NCBI GenBank assembly: GCA_019722365.1
Contig: JADFUC010001574.1
Location: forward strand, 62,001-126,000
From: Lithospermum erythrorhizon
Lineage: Eukaryota; Streptophyta; Magnoliopsida; Boraginales; Boraginaceae
DNA length: 64,000 bases
Reading direction: 5' to 3'
Shown: piece after piece, positions 1-12,689 of the stretch
Numbering within the stretch: position 1 is the first letter of the stretch
How the letters are laid out: every line of letters starts with the position of its first letter
Notes under the pieces: generated by a model
Databases searched by the model: none
What the model saw: only the letters and a program-made list of their open reading frames with translations
What the model was told of the DNA's origin: nothing
Translations under genes and position numbers: made by a program

Positions 1-1719
1 TAGGCAAAATTACTTGGAATGATCATCGAAGGCCCTGACGTTAGTGAAAATCGGCTTGGCATGATCGTTGTTCGTATCAAAGTGCAAAAGCGCCTTTTGC
101 GTGGCGGTGTGTCTAGATAATCTGACGATTTAGCGACTTTAAAATTGAGCGTCGTTGCTTAAATTTTAAATTGGTGAGATTATTATTACTTCTTTTTATT
201 TTACCGTCGGTTGTATGCTTGTGTCGAAACATATGTACAACATGAAAAATAAAACAAAAATGTCTGGCATTCGAGAGAGACATGTGATATGACCACTGAA
301 ATTTTATTACATTTTCAAAACTTGAAAACTAACATTTGGCCTATTACAATTTGCTTTGTCTTGGTTTTTGGAATTTCATGAAACTCCGTCTTGAATTCTG
401 ATTCAAATACACTAATCAACTTAGGCAATGCAACATGGGAGAAACAAGAAAATAAAATAAAATAAAATAATATGACTCGGCAGAATTAAATATCTGTGTC
501 TGATACGCGAGGCAGGAGAAAAACATGAATTAGCTCAATACACGCCAGATTCCGTTCATGCTGATATATATGGGCAAAAATATTAAAACAAATAAATGCA
601 CTTAATGTCACGTATATTGAGAATGAAATGAAAATAATTGTCTTAAATAATTGACTAATTAATTACCCGTTATATTTCTGATTAATTATCAATTAATATA
701 AATTTTGAATTTAAATATATTCACCGCATGATTAATGATAATTATTACAATAATTGTAACCTCTTAAATTGTAAAATAATTACTTACCAAATGAAAGTGC
801 TCAAAATTTAAGCTTTAAAAGATATCGTGAAAATATTTTCAAAAATTATCAATTAATGAAAATAATTTTGAAAGGGAAATATAAATCAAATTTAATGCCA
901 TTCAAGATATATATTCAATCATCTTAATGATAAAATTTATGATTTAAGATTTAAAATCAAAATTAATAATTACCAATAAATTTTAAAACCAAAAATAATT
1001 ACATAAAATACATTTAGGGTTTTTGAAAGCGGACGGCCAGCTTCAATGACCAAAAGCCATGACCTCCCGGCCGCCCACGGCCCGGCAAACGTCGGCCGGT
1101 TACAGCAAAATATGGCCCGATGAGCTCACGTCCGGTGGCGAGCGTGCAATTCGGCGCGGACACGCCCGGGAGGTAGTTCCTTGAGATCGGCGGCCGATTT
1201 TAATTAATTCATTTTGATTTCGATTTTTCAGTTAAGCGCAACTTTTTGTAAAATGATTTGGGCTCTAAAAATTCAAAAATCTGGGATTTTCTTGAACATC
1301 AACGATATATCGTTATTGAACGCATGTCCAAGTGGAATTTTATCAAAAACACTTCAGTTTTTTGATTAAATCCAAACAATCCAGAAGTGAGCAATTTTTT
1401 GGAGTACTTAAAAAATTCAAAAATTACGAAAAAAGCTGGCATGAACCTCAAAGGTCAAGAACACAGATTTAATTTCGTAATTTTCTTAAATTTCTAAACC
1501 TCGGCTGTAAAATCGAAAATGATTACGCCAGGTAAAAATGCAAAATTAATCAATTTTTTAATCCACTTTCAATTCATGAAACAATTAAATAAACTTCAAT
1601 GTGAAATCAATACATGAAATGATGATTCCGGCCATGTGAAATAATCAAAATTAACTACTGACTATGTCGACGAGGAATCGAAACTAGATAAAATACATTA
1701 AACTTGGTAGGCTCAAAGA
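1..1719. other. AT-rich intergenic DNA, no gene seen
   Basis: No conserved coding sequence was recognised on either strand. Most of the stretch is very AT-rich. A sharply GC-rich island at about 1025-1195, full of CCGGCC/GGCCGG-type words, interrupts it. That kind of patch is common at the ends of decayed plant transposons, but no matching partner was found here. The first 120 bases look less AT-rich and could be the edge of something lying to the left of the window. Confidence 0.5.
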
Positions 1720-2750
1720 GGCCACTCTTAGAATCTAGTATGAATTTGTCGTGATAACGCCCAATTCATTACATCACGGTTCTCAAAATAATGTAAATTA
1801 ATCTAAACATAAAATACAAATGTATGAATACGAGAATTCTTACATTTTAACGGAAGCGAATTGAACCCAAATCCCACAAAGTGCCTCGCGTGAAAGCCCG
1901 GCGAATCGCCGTGCTTGTTGTGGCAGAAAGATGTCGCCAGATTGCACACGAGGGAAACGAGCGAAGCTTGAACTTCTTGGGATTTGAGGACAAGTAAGGG
2001 AAGTGGAAGAAGAAAAATTCTTCCCGATTACGAGGGAGGCGGGCTGTGAGGGGTGGAGGTTTTTATGATTCTTATGTCATGAAGAAAAACCTAATCCCCT
2101 TTTAAATACCAAGTCCCAAAAATTCCACTCGTTCAAAAACCTTTCGTTAAGAAATCGGTTTAACTCGTTAACTTAATTGAACCGTTATGAGCCTCCCAAT
2201 TAAATAATGAGTTACTAGTGAACCTCAATTAAATAATGAGTTACTAGTGAGTTGTTCTATTTTAATTAACTTAATACCGTCAATTAAAATACTAACGATT
2301 CACTATCGAATAACTTATCAAGTTATTCATCGATCTCAGTGTTTAATTGATTAAACTTTAAGCAACCAATTGATGTTCATCAACATATATATTTGACAAA
2401 TATATAAATATTGAGAAATAAATTTCTCAATATCTGAAGTCGTTTAATTTCATTCATGAAATATTATTTGAGCTCTTGCATTGTATGTGTGTGACAGCTA
2501 CAGGCTCGGATAATGAAATGAGGATTTTTATAATAATAATAATTGACCAATTACTATTATTTATAACGATTAATAGTAAGATCTAGCGATAAGCTTTCAT
2601 AACCCTTAAATTATCATGAGAACTGGCGCTGGTAATATACCATTACTAAGGTGAACAGTAAGTTCCGATAATCACATTTAACCAACCCGATAAATGAATT
2701 GATACACAATTGTAGCGGGCACAATAAAGGGAATCGATTCTGGAATTTGA
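1720..2750. mobile_element. LTR-like repeat, copy 1
   Basis: This block is collinear with 58912-59850 in the same orientation. Shared landmarks are TTAGAATCTA followed by an AATTC-rich stretch at the start, GAATACGAGAATTCTTA near 1836 (GAATACAAGAATTCTTA near 59006), a GTATGTGTGTGAC word near 2485, a TAATAATAATAATTGACCAATTACTATTAT-type core near 2532-2562, and GCGGGCACAATAAA near 2716. The length of about 1 kb, low complexity and lack of coding sequence fit an LTR, probably solo and Copia-like. Exact ends and target duplication were not resolved, and the strand is uncertain. Confidence 0.6.
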
Positions 2751-5700
2751 AGTTTCAACGAGGAAATATCCACACATGCTATGATCCTGAGATGAATAAG
2801 CCTTGAACTCAAAATTTGAGAAAGTTCAAGAGATAATATGAGCAGTTTAAGGAATAATATGAGCAGAAGTTTTACTACCAAACAAATAACTAACCTCGAA
2901 GATAGTATTGAAATTATATACGGGTTGTAGCTCACTTGATAGAAGTGAAAGTTCTGAAGAACCATTGTAGGTCAAATAGTTCCCACCATCCAAATTCTAA
3001 AAAGAAGAATATTTAAAAGATGGTCTATAAGATGAATTGCTTTCCAAAAGAAATAGATGAATAATATATCTCATGAATATGTTAAAAGATATAATAAATA
3101 TGCGGAAAGACTTATCTAACATCTGAGAAATTCATAAAGATATTGAGATCTCGATTATCATGAATATGGTGGAACGCTACATGGAAAAGATTGTCGACAA
3201 TGAATATTGAGAACATAATGAAGAAGGAAGCTCTATGATGAAAGCAATATGAGGATCATAAGTCTATCTCCTTAGTGAGTAGAAATATATGTTTATGAAT
3301 GAAAGAGAAAATATGATAGTGAAACTTCATTTCGTGATGTAAGTGAAAATTTAGATTTGAAGTCTAATGAAGAGCGATACTAGTGCAAGATATATTATTG
3401 ATATGCGGCGAGGCTGAAGCCCTTATGATTGATGCTTATACCCAAAAACACACTAAATGAGTTATAAAGGTGATGCATACACCTTTTTGATAGGAGTATC
3501 AAAAATAATATATGTTGGTAACGAAAAATATAACCTTTTTGATATACGTACTTGATTTATGATATAGCATGCTAAGAAATGAGTATACATGACATGTATA
3601 AAGATTTATGATGCTAGAAGCACATATAAGGATTTATGATCTTGGGAGAAGCGCAAATTTATATTCGAGCTTAACCGAGCGAGTTAGTATGAGAAATATT
3701 TGAATATATTTGAAGCCCGTCAGGAAGATGGATTACAAGTTTGAGCTGCATTATTAGATATTCATTTGCATTTTTATATATTGCATGAATATACAAGAAT
3801 CTATCGATAAGTGTCATACGTATTTAAGTTTGACTATATTATGTCTTATGTCATTATATAATTTATTTATTTGTTTATTATGTGACATGAAATATTTGAA
3901 TTGCTCAATTATATGTTGGTTTTGATATTACGTATTTTTTAATATTAAATAATGATTGAGTTATTTATAAAGTATTGTTGACACGAATAGTCATGATCTT
4001 CTTGAAAGGTCCAGTATAACTTATAGACTATAGAAGAGTTACGATTGGTAAATTATCGTGAATATGTTAGTGCGAAAAACTCATGAGAGTTCTCGATTCT
4101 TCCAGACAATAAGTCTACAAATGGATTTGGAAAGAAATACCTTGTGATGGTGATGGCTCACTTATAGAGTCCACATGAACTTTGAATATATGACATGATA
4201 AAATGTTTCATCTCAAGCATAAATGAGATTCATGGGAGATAACTAGTATTTCGTTTTGAAAGATATGAACTTGCTCATGAAGTACTAAATTCTAATGTAT
4301 TCTTTGTGATACGTGATTAAATAATCATCTACCGATGATAAACCAACACTTGTAGCGTTATTTGGATTTACTTGAATAATCCCAAAGCGATGATGCAAAT
4401 CGAGGATATATGATATAGAATGATGATAAATCGGGGAGAGATACGATATGCATTTATACTCTTTTTCTTTACTAAGTTTTTCCAACTTTGGGTTTTTCTT
4501 GGTAAGGTTTTTTAATGAGACAAATTACTTGGCATGTAAAGAAATATAGTCTTTTTGAATTTCTTAGGTTTTTATCCCCACGAGGGTTTTTCTGAGTAGT
4601 ATTTAACAAAGATGGTTATCTGAATGATCTTATGGCGTTAGTATTTACATGTAAAGATGGAGAAGTTTATGAAATGACAATTTATGTTTATGACTTAAGC
4701 ATTATTGGAAGCTCACGAGAAGAGCTTTTAAAGTTGTAAACTTCTTTGAAGAAGAAATTGAAATGAAATACCTACATTATTAGTCACATTGAACATTCAA
4801 GCAGTTATAATATCACGGATGTGAACATTAGCCATTAATATTGAGAAAATATAAAAGTACATATGATCTTGAAGGAGCAATATAATTGCCTTTTAAACCT
4901 ATTTAATTTATAGGCAGGTATTTATGCTAATGCATGATACTTATATGATTTTATTGGAGGATCACATAGATGATTTCTATTTATTTTACGGTGATATATT
5001 TAGAAGCGGTGATATATGAAGCAAGCTATATATGACATCATTCAAACATGCACAATTCTTAAAATTCCAGAAGAAAGTTGTAGATAATGTGTTGATTAGA
5101 ATTATGATCGGCGGTCCATATTCTTACATGATATCATATGAGAAAGTTAGTGTGGCGATGCTTTATGGCCGACAATTGTATATGTGTTACCGCAGTTAAA
5201 TGAATGACATATCGAATGAGATAAGACAAAATATATTGAATTGTTCTTACTACACCCGTGATTTTTAAAGGAATGAGTGAAATCGATTTTGATAAATTAG
5301 TCTTGTAATATCATGAGATATATTATTTAAATCGACCACTCTTCGACATTCGCGAAAACCTATCCAGTATAGGACTAGCGGGCTAAGTGATGTTAAGTGA
5401 TGTGAGTAGAAAGGGAGGGTGTCACAGCGTTGTACTACTTTTTCTTAATGAGGTTTGTCCCAAATGAATTTTTCTGATAAGGTTTTAATGATCTGACATT
5501 ATAAGGCGTATGTTGAGAATAATCGCATTATTTTTTATTGTTGAATTTTTATCCCCGGACGGGTTTTCTAGTAAGATTTTAACGAGGCGTATTTTAGTTA
5601 GACAGGCGTCGAGAGTGTTATAAAAATATTATATTGTGGATGTCTTTATCGGTAGGAGTCGTCTTGTTCTGCGAGAACGACTTGATGATCGATGATTAAG

Positions 5701-5939
5701 GTTCTTGTTGTCAGGATTCTTTAGTTCTGCCTTTATTATTATATGCTTGGGGAAAGCGCATAAATAGTCGGAGTTCGTTTATATTGTGATACAGCGATTA
5801 AAATGATAAAATCGTCACTTAAATTATCTATAACACATTTACCATCTATTTATATTATTTAGCAATTATATTAAAATACTTGAAATCTAAATTATTCAAT
5901 ATGTTTTAATATGATCTAATATCTAATGGTTTAACATAA
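2751..5939. other. Decayed repeat-derived region upstream of VMS1
   Basis: No intact gene was found. The stretch is purine-rich, dense in stop codons, and looks like an old degraded retroelement. Two blocks about 950 bp apart (4491-4650 and 5437-5600) share the words TTTTTCT..AAGGTTTT and TTTTTATCCCC..GGGTTTT followed by an AACGAGGC-like word. Such words are common just upstream of the 3' LTR in plant Copia elements. A short ORF on the - strand (4285-4485) has no recognisable domain. Assignment to Copia is an inference from these motifs alone. Confidence 0.35.
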
Positions 5940-5984
5940 CATTCCTAGCTCAGTCACGCAGTGTTACAAAAAGCTACAAAGTCC

Positions 5985-6010
5985 ATCACCCACCCACCCC
6001 ACCCACCCAC
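5985..6010 (+). repeat. CCCAC microsatellite in VMS1 leader
   Basis: A run of CACCCACCCACCCC-type units lies 15-40 bases upstream of the proposed VMS1 ATG, so it would sit in the 5' untranslated region or core promoter. No clear TATA box is visible between 5900 and 6024. Confidence 0.7.
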
Positions 6011-6024
6011 GAGTCCCTAAATCA

Positions 6025-9000
6025 ATGGCGAGCGGCGCACAACGACCGCGTTCAGTATTCGAAGTCCCTGGGGAGTATTTCGAGTGTTGCCGAGTCCTCC
6101 CATCACCTACCTCATCTGCCCCTCCCCCTCCCCCTCCCCTTATCGGAGACTCATGAAGAAGATAAACCTGAAAATGATATGGGTATGCAGAGGTGGTCAT
6201 GTAATATATGTAAAGCTGATTTCGATTCCCTTATCGATCAACGCTCTCATTTCAAATCCGACTTTCATCGCTTCAACGTATTGTTTCCATATTCTATTCC
6301 CTTTTTTTTCCCTTTAGAATATTTTTATCAATCTGTAAGTTATGGTCCGTTTGGATTGGGGTGTGAAATTTTTACTTCATCCCGTTTCACTTTTTTAGCA
6401 AACTTTATACATTAGCAGGTTGTCGAGTCGCTTTTCATTACTCACTCATGAGTGTAGAGTGTAATGTAGGCGGATGATATTTTTAGTTATATTTTATTTT
6501 ATTTCCTGATAAATAAAATACTAAAGTAGATCTTTCGCCCCGATGCAAATTTAATTGATCGTCGATAAATAAATACTATAGTATCTAGATACCAATGAAA
6601 ATGCCGATTTAATTGATCATCTAGCTCAAAGCTCAAAACTACTTTACTTCATTAATATAATGATTGGTTTTATTATTTTCAAGTGGAGAGAAAAATATTA
6701 CAGTAGTATACAAAAGAGATTTTTTTAAAATGCAAAAAGTTGTATTGATGAAGTACGCGATCATTTATAATGAAAAATGAAACAAAGTTTTCTTAGATGA
6801 TAAATTAAATTGAGGCTGAGGATCAAAACATTCAACTAGGTTAATTTTTATGTTTTACCCTCTACACATTGATCCGGATCCAAACGGACCATTATCTCTA
6901 ACATTAGAGTAGTGAATAATGTTAGTTTTATTGTCAATTCAGTTTGCTACTCTCTTTATCTCAATTGAAGTTAACATATGGTTTTTGTAACTCATTAGTC
7001 GAACCTACTTTAGCCAATAATTTTGAGTTTCTATGGTACCATTAGATAGTGCACAAACAATACTTGTGTTGCAAAATAGATGTACAAATGAATTCGAATA
7101 AGATTAATTTAATGTCAAAAATTTAGTTTCTTTACTTGATTAATTATATGGAGTACTTGTTAAATTGAAACTGATGTAGTAGTTATCGTGACGTGCCCCT
7201 CAGTAGGTTAATGATTATTTGTATCTTGATAAATGCAAGGTAGCTCATAATGTGGAGGTACCTTTAACAAGAAAGTTATGGTAAGGACTAAGGACTTGAA
7301 ATGTGCATATAAAATAACGTTCCTGTAATTTCCCTCGACGCTAACCTAAAATGTTTTCGATTTGGTTCACCCATTACTAATTATTACTGCGATTGATGCC
7401 AGGTTAAGTTAAGTGTTGCTGGAAAAGATACAATAGCGGAGGAAGATTTTGGTGAAACTTTATCTGAGTCATTATGCAAGGATTATGACATTTCAAGTAT
7501 TTCCGGATCAGATGATGAATACGACAAGGATAATGTTAAAGCAGTGCACCGTGGCTCAGTTAGAAATGTGAAAAATAAATTGTTTCTGCAACTACAGAAT
7601 GGAGATAGAGTTTGGGTTTATAGATCGTTATTGATGGGTGACTCGGAGAGTGTTTCTTTCGACAATGATAAGTCTACGGATAAGGATGATGGAGGGAATA
7701 TCCTGAGAGAAACTGAAGTGATAAGACGATTAAATAATCTGATCCATGAATCTGGGGATAACTCGAAGTTGAGGGTAGTATTGCTGTTGAGGGGTGGTCA
7801 CTTTGCTGGCTGTGTCTTCGAAGGAAACACTGTTGTGGCTCATAAGACTTTCCATAGGTTTGATTCTCTCAAAGAAGTTTAATTGTATGTAAAGAACATT
7901 CTTGATTTTCCTTGGTAGATGTTTTGAGATGCACATCATACTCCTTTAAAGTCCGCTCCTTTATGAAGTTTTGTCTTTTTGTTGCTCGTCTAAATTATGT
8001 GGGATGGGGTCCTAGTAGATCAATCTGAGACCTGTTCGTGGTGTGCTTTATTCTAATTATATGGCATTCCCATTGTGTCTTCCAGCGTGCATGTCTTCTC
8101 TATATAACAATGTGAAATTTATGAATAATGTTTTGTAGGTATGTTGTGCGGGCCAAAGCTGGTAAAAAACAGTCATCAAAGGATGCAAGTGGCAGATCAA
8201 TTCATTCTGCTGGTGCTGCACTTAGGCGATATAACGAATTCGCATTAAAGAAGGTATGTTATGATGGATGCAGAAAGAAAAAACCAGTCTTACATCTGCA
8301 AACACCAAATCTGTAAATTAAACTGACCTCTCAATTTGTTATCAATGCGAAAAAGTTGATAATGTCTATCAATAATTTATTGTGTCACTAGTTCATTAAT
8401 TTCTCTTGGACAAGAATAATTAAATTATCAAAGAATTCACAGATGTTTCTTTCCATAAGAGGAGGGACTTACGACAATTTGGCCTTCTGAAAATTTACCA
8501 CTAGGACTAGATCAAGCTAACTTAAAAAGTGTCATTCACATTTTCCCTTAAAATAACAGTTGGTTATTCTTCCTTTATCTGATAATATAGGATATTGAGG
8601 AGCTGTTTGCCGCATGGAAGCCTTACTTTTCTAGTTCTTCCTCAATTTTCATTTATGCTCCTTCAAGCAATCGTCAGCTCTTTTTTGATGGAGAGAAGTC
8701 ATATTTTGTATGCCAACATCATGCTATCAGGAATATTCCACTAACAGTGAGGAGACCCACATATAAGGAAGCACGGCGTATATATAATATACTGACCCAG
8801 GTTTCCTATGATATTGAGGAAGAAAGTACAACTACTAGCAAAGTGGTTTCGCAGAATATAAGCCTTGAGAGTGATGAATCCTTGCAGTCAACCAGAATGG
8901 TAATGAAAGAAGATACAGATGGTAAAGGGAGTGTCAAACATGTTTCAGGAGACGAGAAACTTCAAACGGAAGATGTTCATGCGTCGAGTGAAAGTGGAAG

Positions 9001-12000
9001 TGATAGAGACCAATCTGGTGTTTCAACAGATTTACATGAAGCAGCAAAATCTGGGGATGCTCAGAAGGTCCTAGAACTTTTAGAAAATGATTTGGATCCT
9101 TGTGCACTAGATGAGAGAGGTCGAACTCCATATATGCTTGCAACCGAGAAGGAAGTGAGAAATACATTTAGGCGTTTCATGGCATCCAATCTTGAGAAAT
9201 GGGATTGGCATGCTGCTAAAGTCCCTAGTCCATTAACAAAAGAGATGGAAGAATCTCAAGCTGCTAAGCAGGTAGTCTGATGATACCTTGAAACTCCCTT
9301 GATTTGTCATTTGCGTCCTTTCACTTACTTTATTTTGTGAACTTCCTTTAAATGTCATTGGTTAGTATTTTAACAATGATGTGAATGCTCAACATCTTTT
9401 GTTTTCTTAAAAAATCCGTGTCAAAGTACTCCAATTATAGATATTGAACTTGCAGATTGAATTAGTTGTGGCCATTCTCTTTGAGTATGGAGAAATTAGA
9501 AAATTTTATCTGCTGCATGCAGAATTCCTGGGCTTTAAATTAATTCGTTCTAGCCTATTAATGTAGATTTTCAAGTCTTTTAAGACTGTCTGAAATTGTA
9601 TGTCCAGGCAGAAAAGGATGCTAAGAAGAAAGCAAGAGCTAAGGAGCTGAAAAAAATACGTAAAGCAAAGGAAAAGAAGGCTCAGGTACACCCCTTGTTT
9701 TAATTTAATTTGTTACTCAAACAGCTACAATCTATGCACGTGGGTGCTTTCCCATGCTACCACATCGATCCTTTAGACTCTGTGGTCAACAAGGCACATT
9801 TGGGAAGAACATAAATTAATTTTTTTAATGAAAGTAATACCTTTTTATAAATTTGTTAAATTGAAAGAAGGATAGAACATGTATAGTTGGGCATCATGCT
9901 TTCTGTTCTGCAATGTTCCACAGTTGGAGACTAAGGAACTTGAATTAAGAAATAGTGCCATTGACATACACCTCTTACATCATCTGAGGATTTTTTCCAA
10001 GATTCATATTGTATGATATAGGGGTTTTGAAATAATATGTTCTAATTAAAATTGGTGTTACTGAAAATGGCTATCATTCTCTGCTCATATATGGGGAGAG
10101 AATCGACCTCGTGGTATGACAAATTAAAATAAATACGGAATGTGGTTCTAAAATGCTCGACAAAGACGGAATGTAACACTCGTTAGCCGAGGATTATAAA
10201 TTGGATTTGGGCAGAAAAATTATGCTTTGTTCTTTAATTGTATACTTATACTTTCTAGTTTGTTTTCATCAGGCTATCACTTGATCCTTAACCTTAGAAA
10301 GTTAGTAAGTCAGAAGAATAATGACCCAATTTGACTGTTTCTGTTTTGGACATTACTTCGCATCGGTACAGTAACGGGATCGAGAAACGACTCTTCCTGC
10401 TCCATACTATCTCAGAATATCCCCAAATAATTAAGTTGATATGAAATACTTTAGTTGTCAAGTTTTGGTGCATCCTATCTTTAACAATGTAAGCATTCCG
10501 CAGTCGAGGCCGCTTCAACCTCGTGACTACATCAAACAAACATGGAACTAGCTTCAAGTAAAGTGTCAATCTACAATCCAAAGGGTCGGGTTGGAAGATA
10601 TCCAAAGAGGTACTCATATCTACTTTCTAAATATTTGTTACTATATCTTATCTTTATGATAGTAGAATCTTCTGCATCTTTTGGAGTTTCATCAAGTTTG
10701 TGACTTTTGATTTTTGTTTATGTGGCTTAAATGTGTATAAGGTAAATGACGCGGCGTGTCCATGTTTTTAGACACGTGTCAATTGCGTCTTCGTACTTTA
10801 AAAATGGCTTTATAAATAAGCTAAGGCCAATCGATTAGCAATTCAGAAAAAGACTTGACTTGCAAAGGGTGTATGTCGTATTTTTATTATCATCTTATTT
10901 GAATACCAAGTAATCCTTTTGACTCTTCCAATCAATAGTTTTGATGAATATCAGGTAATCTGATTGCCTATATTCCATTTATTTTCCATTCACCTCTATC
11001 GAACAACTCTAATTGAAGGTTTGTTGTTAAAATGGGTCTGTAATGTAAATTAAAACTGTGAATCATTCTAAAAAAAAATTCAATCAAATCTTTTGTTAGA
11101 GCAAGAAACAAGATCAAAGAAATATGGATGGAAAATCTTGAGCTATATAAAAATTCTGATGTGTTGATGTGACCCATAACGTTTAATATGAAAACCTTGG
11201 AGCATATTGATCTTGTTTTTTGTTTGATGTAAAGAGTGAATCAAGCCTCCGAATCGAAATTCAAATAACAAGTATAAGAATGATGAAGACAATTCTTTTT
11301 TTTCATTTTTTTGGTGGAGGGGCAAGGAAGAAGGGATGAAATCTTTGTTTCGAAGTGATCAAGTACAAAACACCAAAATGACAATTACAGAAATGTTAGG
11401 CATCATAATATGTGCAAGGTCACTCACCATTTTGGCATGTGATAAAAGTTAAATGCCAAAATGTCATTTACATAGTATTCTTTGGCTAACAAATTAATCC
11501 TGTTGAAAATTATTTTCTCATTTATCATTAAACATCTGAATTAGTAATATGGACCAAAAGATGGTCAGTTGTATCTAGAATAACCCTTCTGTCACGCCGA
11601 AGCACTGGAATCTGGCCAACCGTAAAACCCCGTCTCATGAAAGGGTATGACTGTCACCACAATAATATGATATTAAGTATTTTAAGTTTTTTTATTATCT
11701 TTTTGACCATCCTGTATCGTTCTCCTTCTCAACTTTGATCAACTTTATACGAACAATTTCTTCTATCAATGGTGATTCTGAGCTTTAAACATAGGAAAAG
11801 AGACCTTGTATCCTCCTCGTAATAACTGCCTATGCCGAAAATCATATGCGTAAACGTACCTTTGATTTTAGCCTGCATTTTCAAGTTGGTACCAAGGATC
11901 AGCTGGATTTCTTAATTCTCGCCTTCAAGTTAAGTTTGCATATTTTGATTTTTGACTTCTAATAATTTAGGGTATTGTTACGGTTGGGGTTTTATGCCTT

Positions 12001-12689
12001 CTGATGATTTTCCGCAAAAGATGACATGAAATCAAGTGCAGTGGCCTCAAACCAAAATAGCCTTTGGATCTATTGTAGTGCGAACAATGTATCAATATAA
12101 GGGCTCTCGATGATGTATGTGTATAAGTGATGGTTCTGGCGATTGATGGTACATTACTTTTGTTTGATCGGATCGGTTTTAACTTTGGCAGTGATATACC
12201 ATTGCGAGTAGTGATAATGAGGTGTGGAAGTTGGGTTTCATAATTTAGTACGTCTCATGAGATTGACTGTGGCATTCTGACAGAATTTGAAATTATAATA
12301 TCCTCTTTTAACACAAATTTTAAGTTTTGAGAATGCCCTCTAATATTATGTGATGTTAATGGCATTTGATCTATTCTGGGAAGTTCTGAGGAAATGTTTC
12401 TTTGTATGCTCAGGAGGAACATAAGAAATCTCAAGAGACTGAGAGGGAAAAGAGAGCAGCTGCTGCCGAGAGAAGAATAGCAGCAATGGCAGCACTCAAA
12501 GAGCAAGATGACACCAAGGCATCTCAGGCTCCAAGTAGTTCACAGCCGACATCTAAAACAACCAGTGACGGTTTGTGTTCATGTTGTTTCTCTTCACTAG
12601 CTGGTAAAGTGCCGTTTCACAGGTACAATTATAAATATTGTAGTTCAACATGCATGCATATGCACAAGGACATACTTGAGGATGGATGA
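6025..12689 (+). CDS. VMS1: VMS1/ANKZF1-type tRNA hydrolase, ribosome quality control
   Basis: This family releases nascent chains from stalled 60S ribosomes by cleaving peptidyl-tRNA, and works with Cdc48/p97. Six exons were read: 6025-6277, 7403-7857, 8139-8253, 8591-9271, 9608-9685 and 12414-12689, about 618 residues. In order they encode an N-terminal SVFEVP segment; a C2H2 finger (C-x2-C-x12-H-x5-H) ending HRFN at the end of exon 1; the VLRF1 release-factor core ([17 protein letters not shown], then [12 protein letters not shown], whose Gln near residue 247 matches the catalytic position); an ankyrin segment ([17 protein letters not shown], about 421-470); a basic coiled coil; a p97-binding VIM-like motif ([15 protein letters not shown]); and a C-terminal treble clef (C-x2-C..C-x3-C). 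All junctions are GT-AG and keep phase. The oddity is exon 1. The ATG at 6025 is in frame 1 and stops at 6154, while the finger is in the +1 frame; the switch falls in a CCCCCT tract. Either there is one extra base, or translation starts at 6179. Confidence 0.92.
6112..6143 (+). other. VMS1: Probable frameshift site in VMS1 exon 1
   Basis: The tract of CCCCTC repeats separates two reading frames that both look genuine. Upstream, the frame from 6025 reads [19 protein letters not shown], like plant family members. Downstream, the frame leading into the zinc finger reads [15 protein letters not shown]. One extra C in the tract explains the break. Repeat-length polymorphism or a consensus error is more likely than true gene loss, because every later exon is intact. 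Confidence 0.75.
6343..6891. mobile_element. Tourist-type (PIF/Harbinger) MITE in VMS1 intron 1
   Basis: Terminal inverted repeats TGGTCCGTTTGGAT (left) and ATCCAAACGGACCA (right) are perfect mirror images over 14 bases. The element is flanked by a TTA duplication (6340-6342 and 6892-6894), the hallmark of PIF/Harbinger-class MITEs. It is 549 bp long, AT-rich and non-coding, and lies wholly within intron 1 of VMS1. Confidence 0.88.
9686..12413 (+). other. Large VMS1 intron 5 (2.7 kb)
   Basis: This intron is several times longer than the others in the gene. It runs from GTACAC at 9686 to the acceptor before 12414. It contains a moderately GC-rich block at about 10290-10620, open on the - strand, but nothing recognisable as a domain. 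It probably holds decayed insertions. No terminal repeats were found. Confidence 0.6.

Noticed and set aside
10294..10617. 107-codon - strand ORF in VMS1 intron 5
   Set aside because: No recognisable motif, antisense to a host gene, and bounded by AT-rich intron sequence. Probably a chance ORF in decayed repeat DNA.
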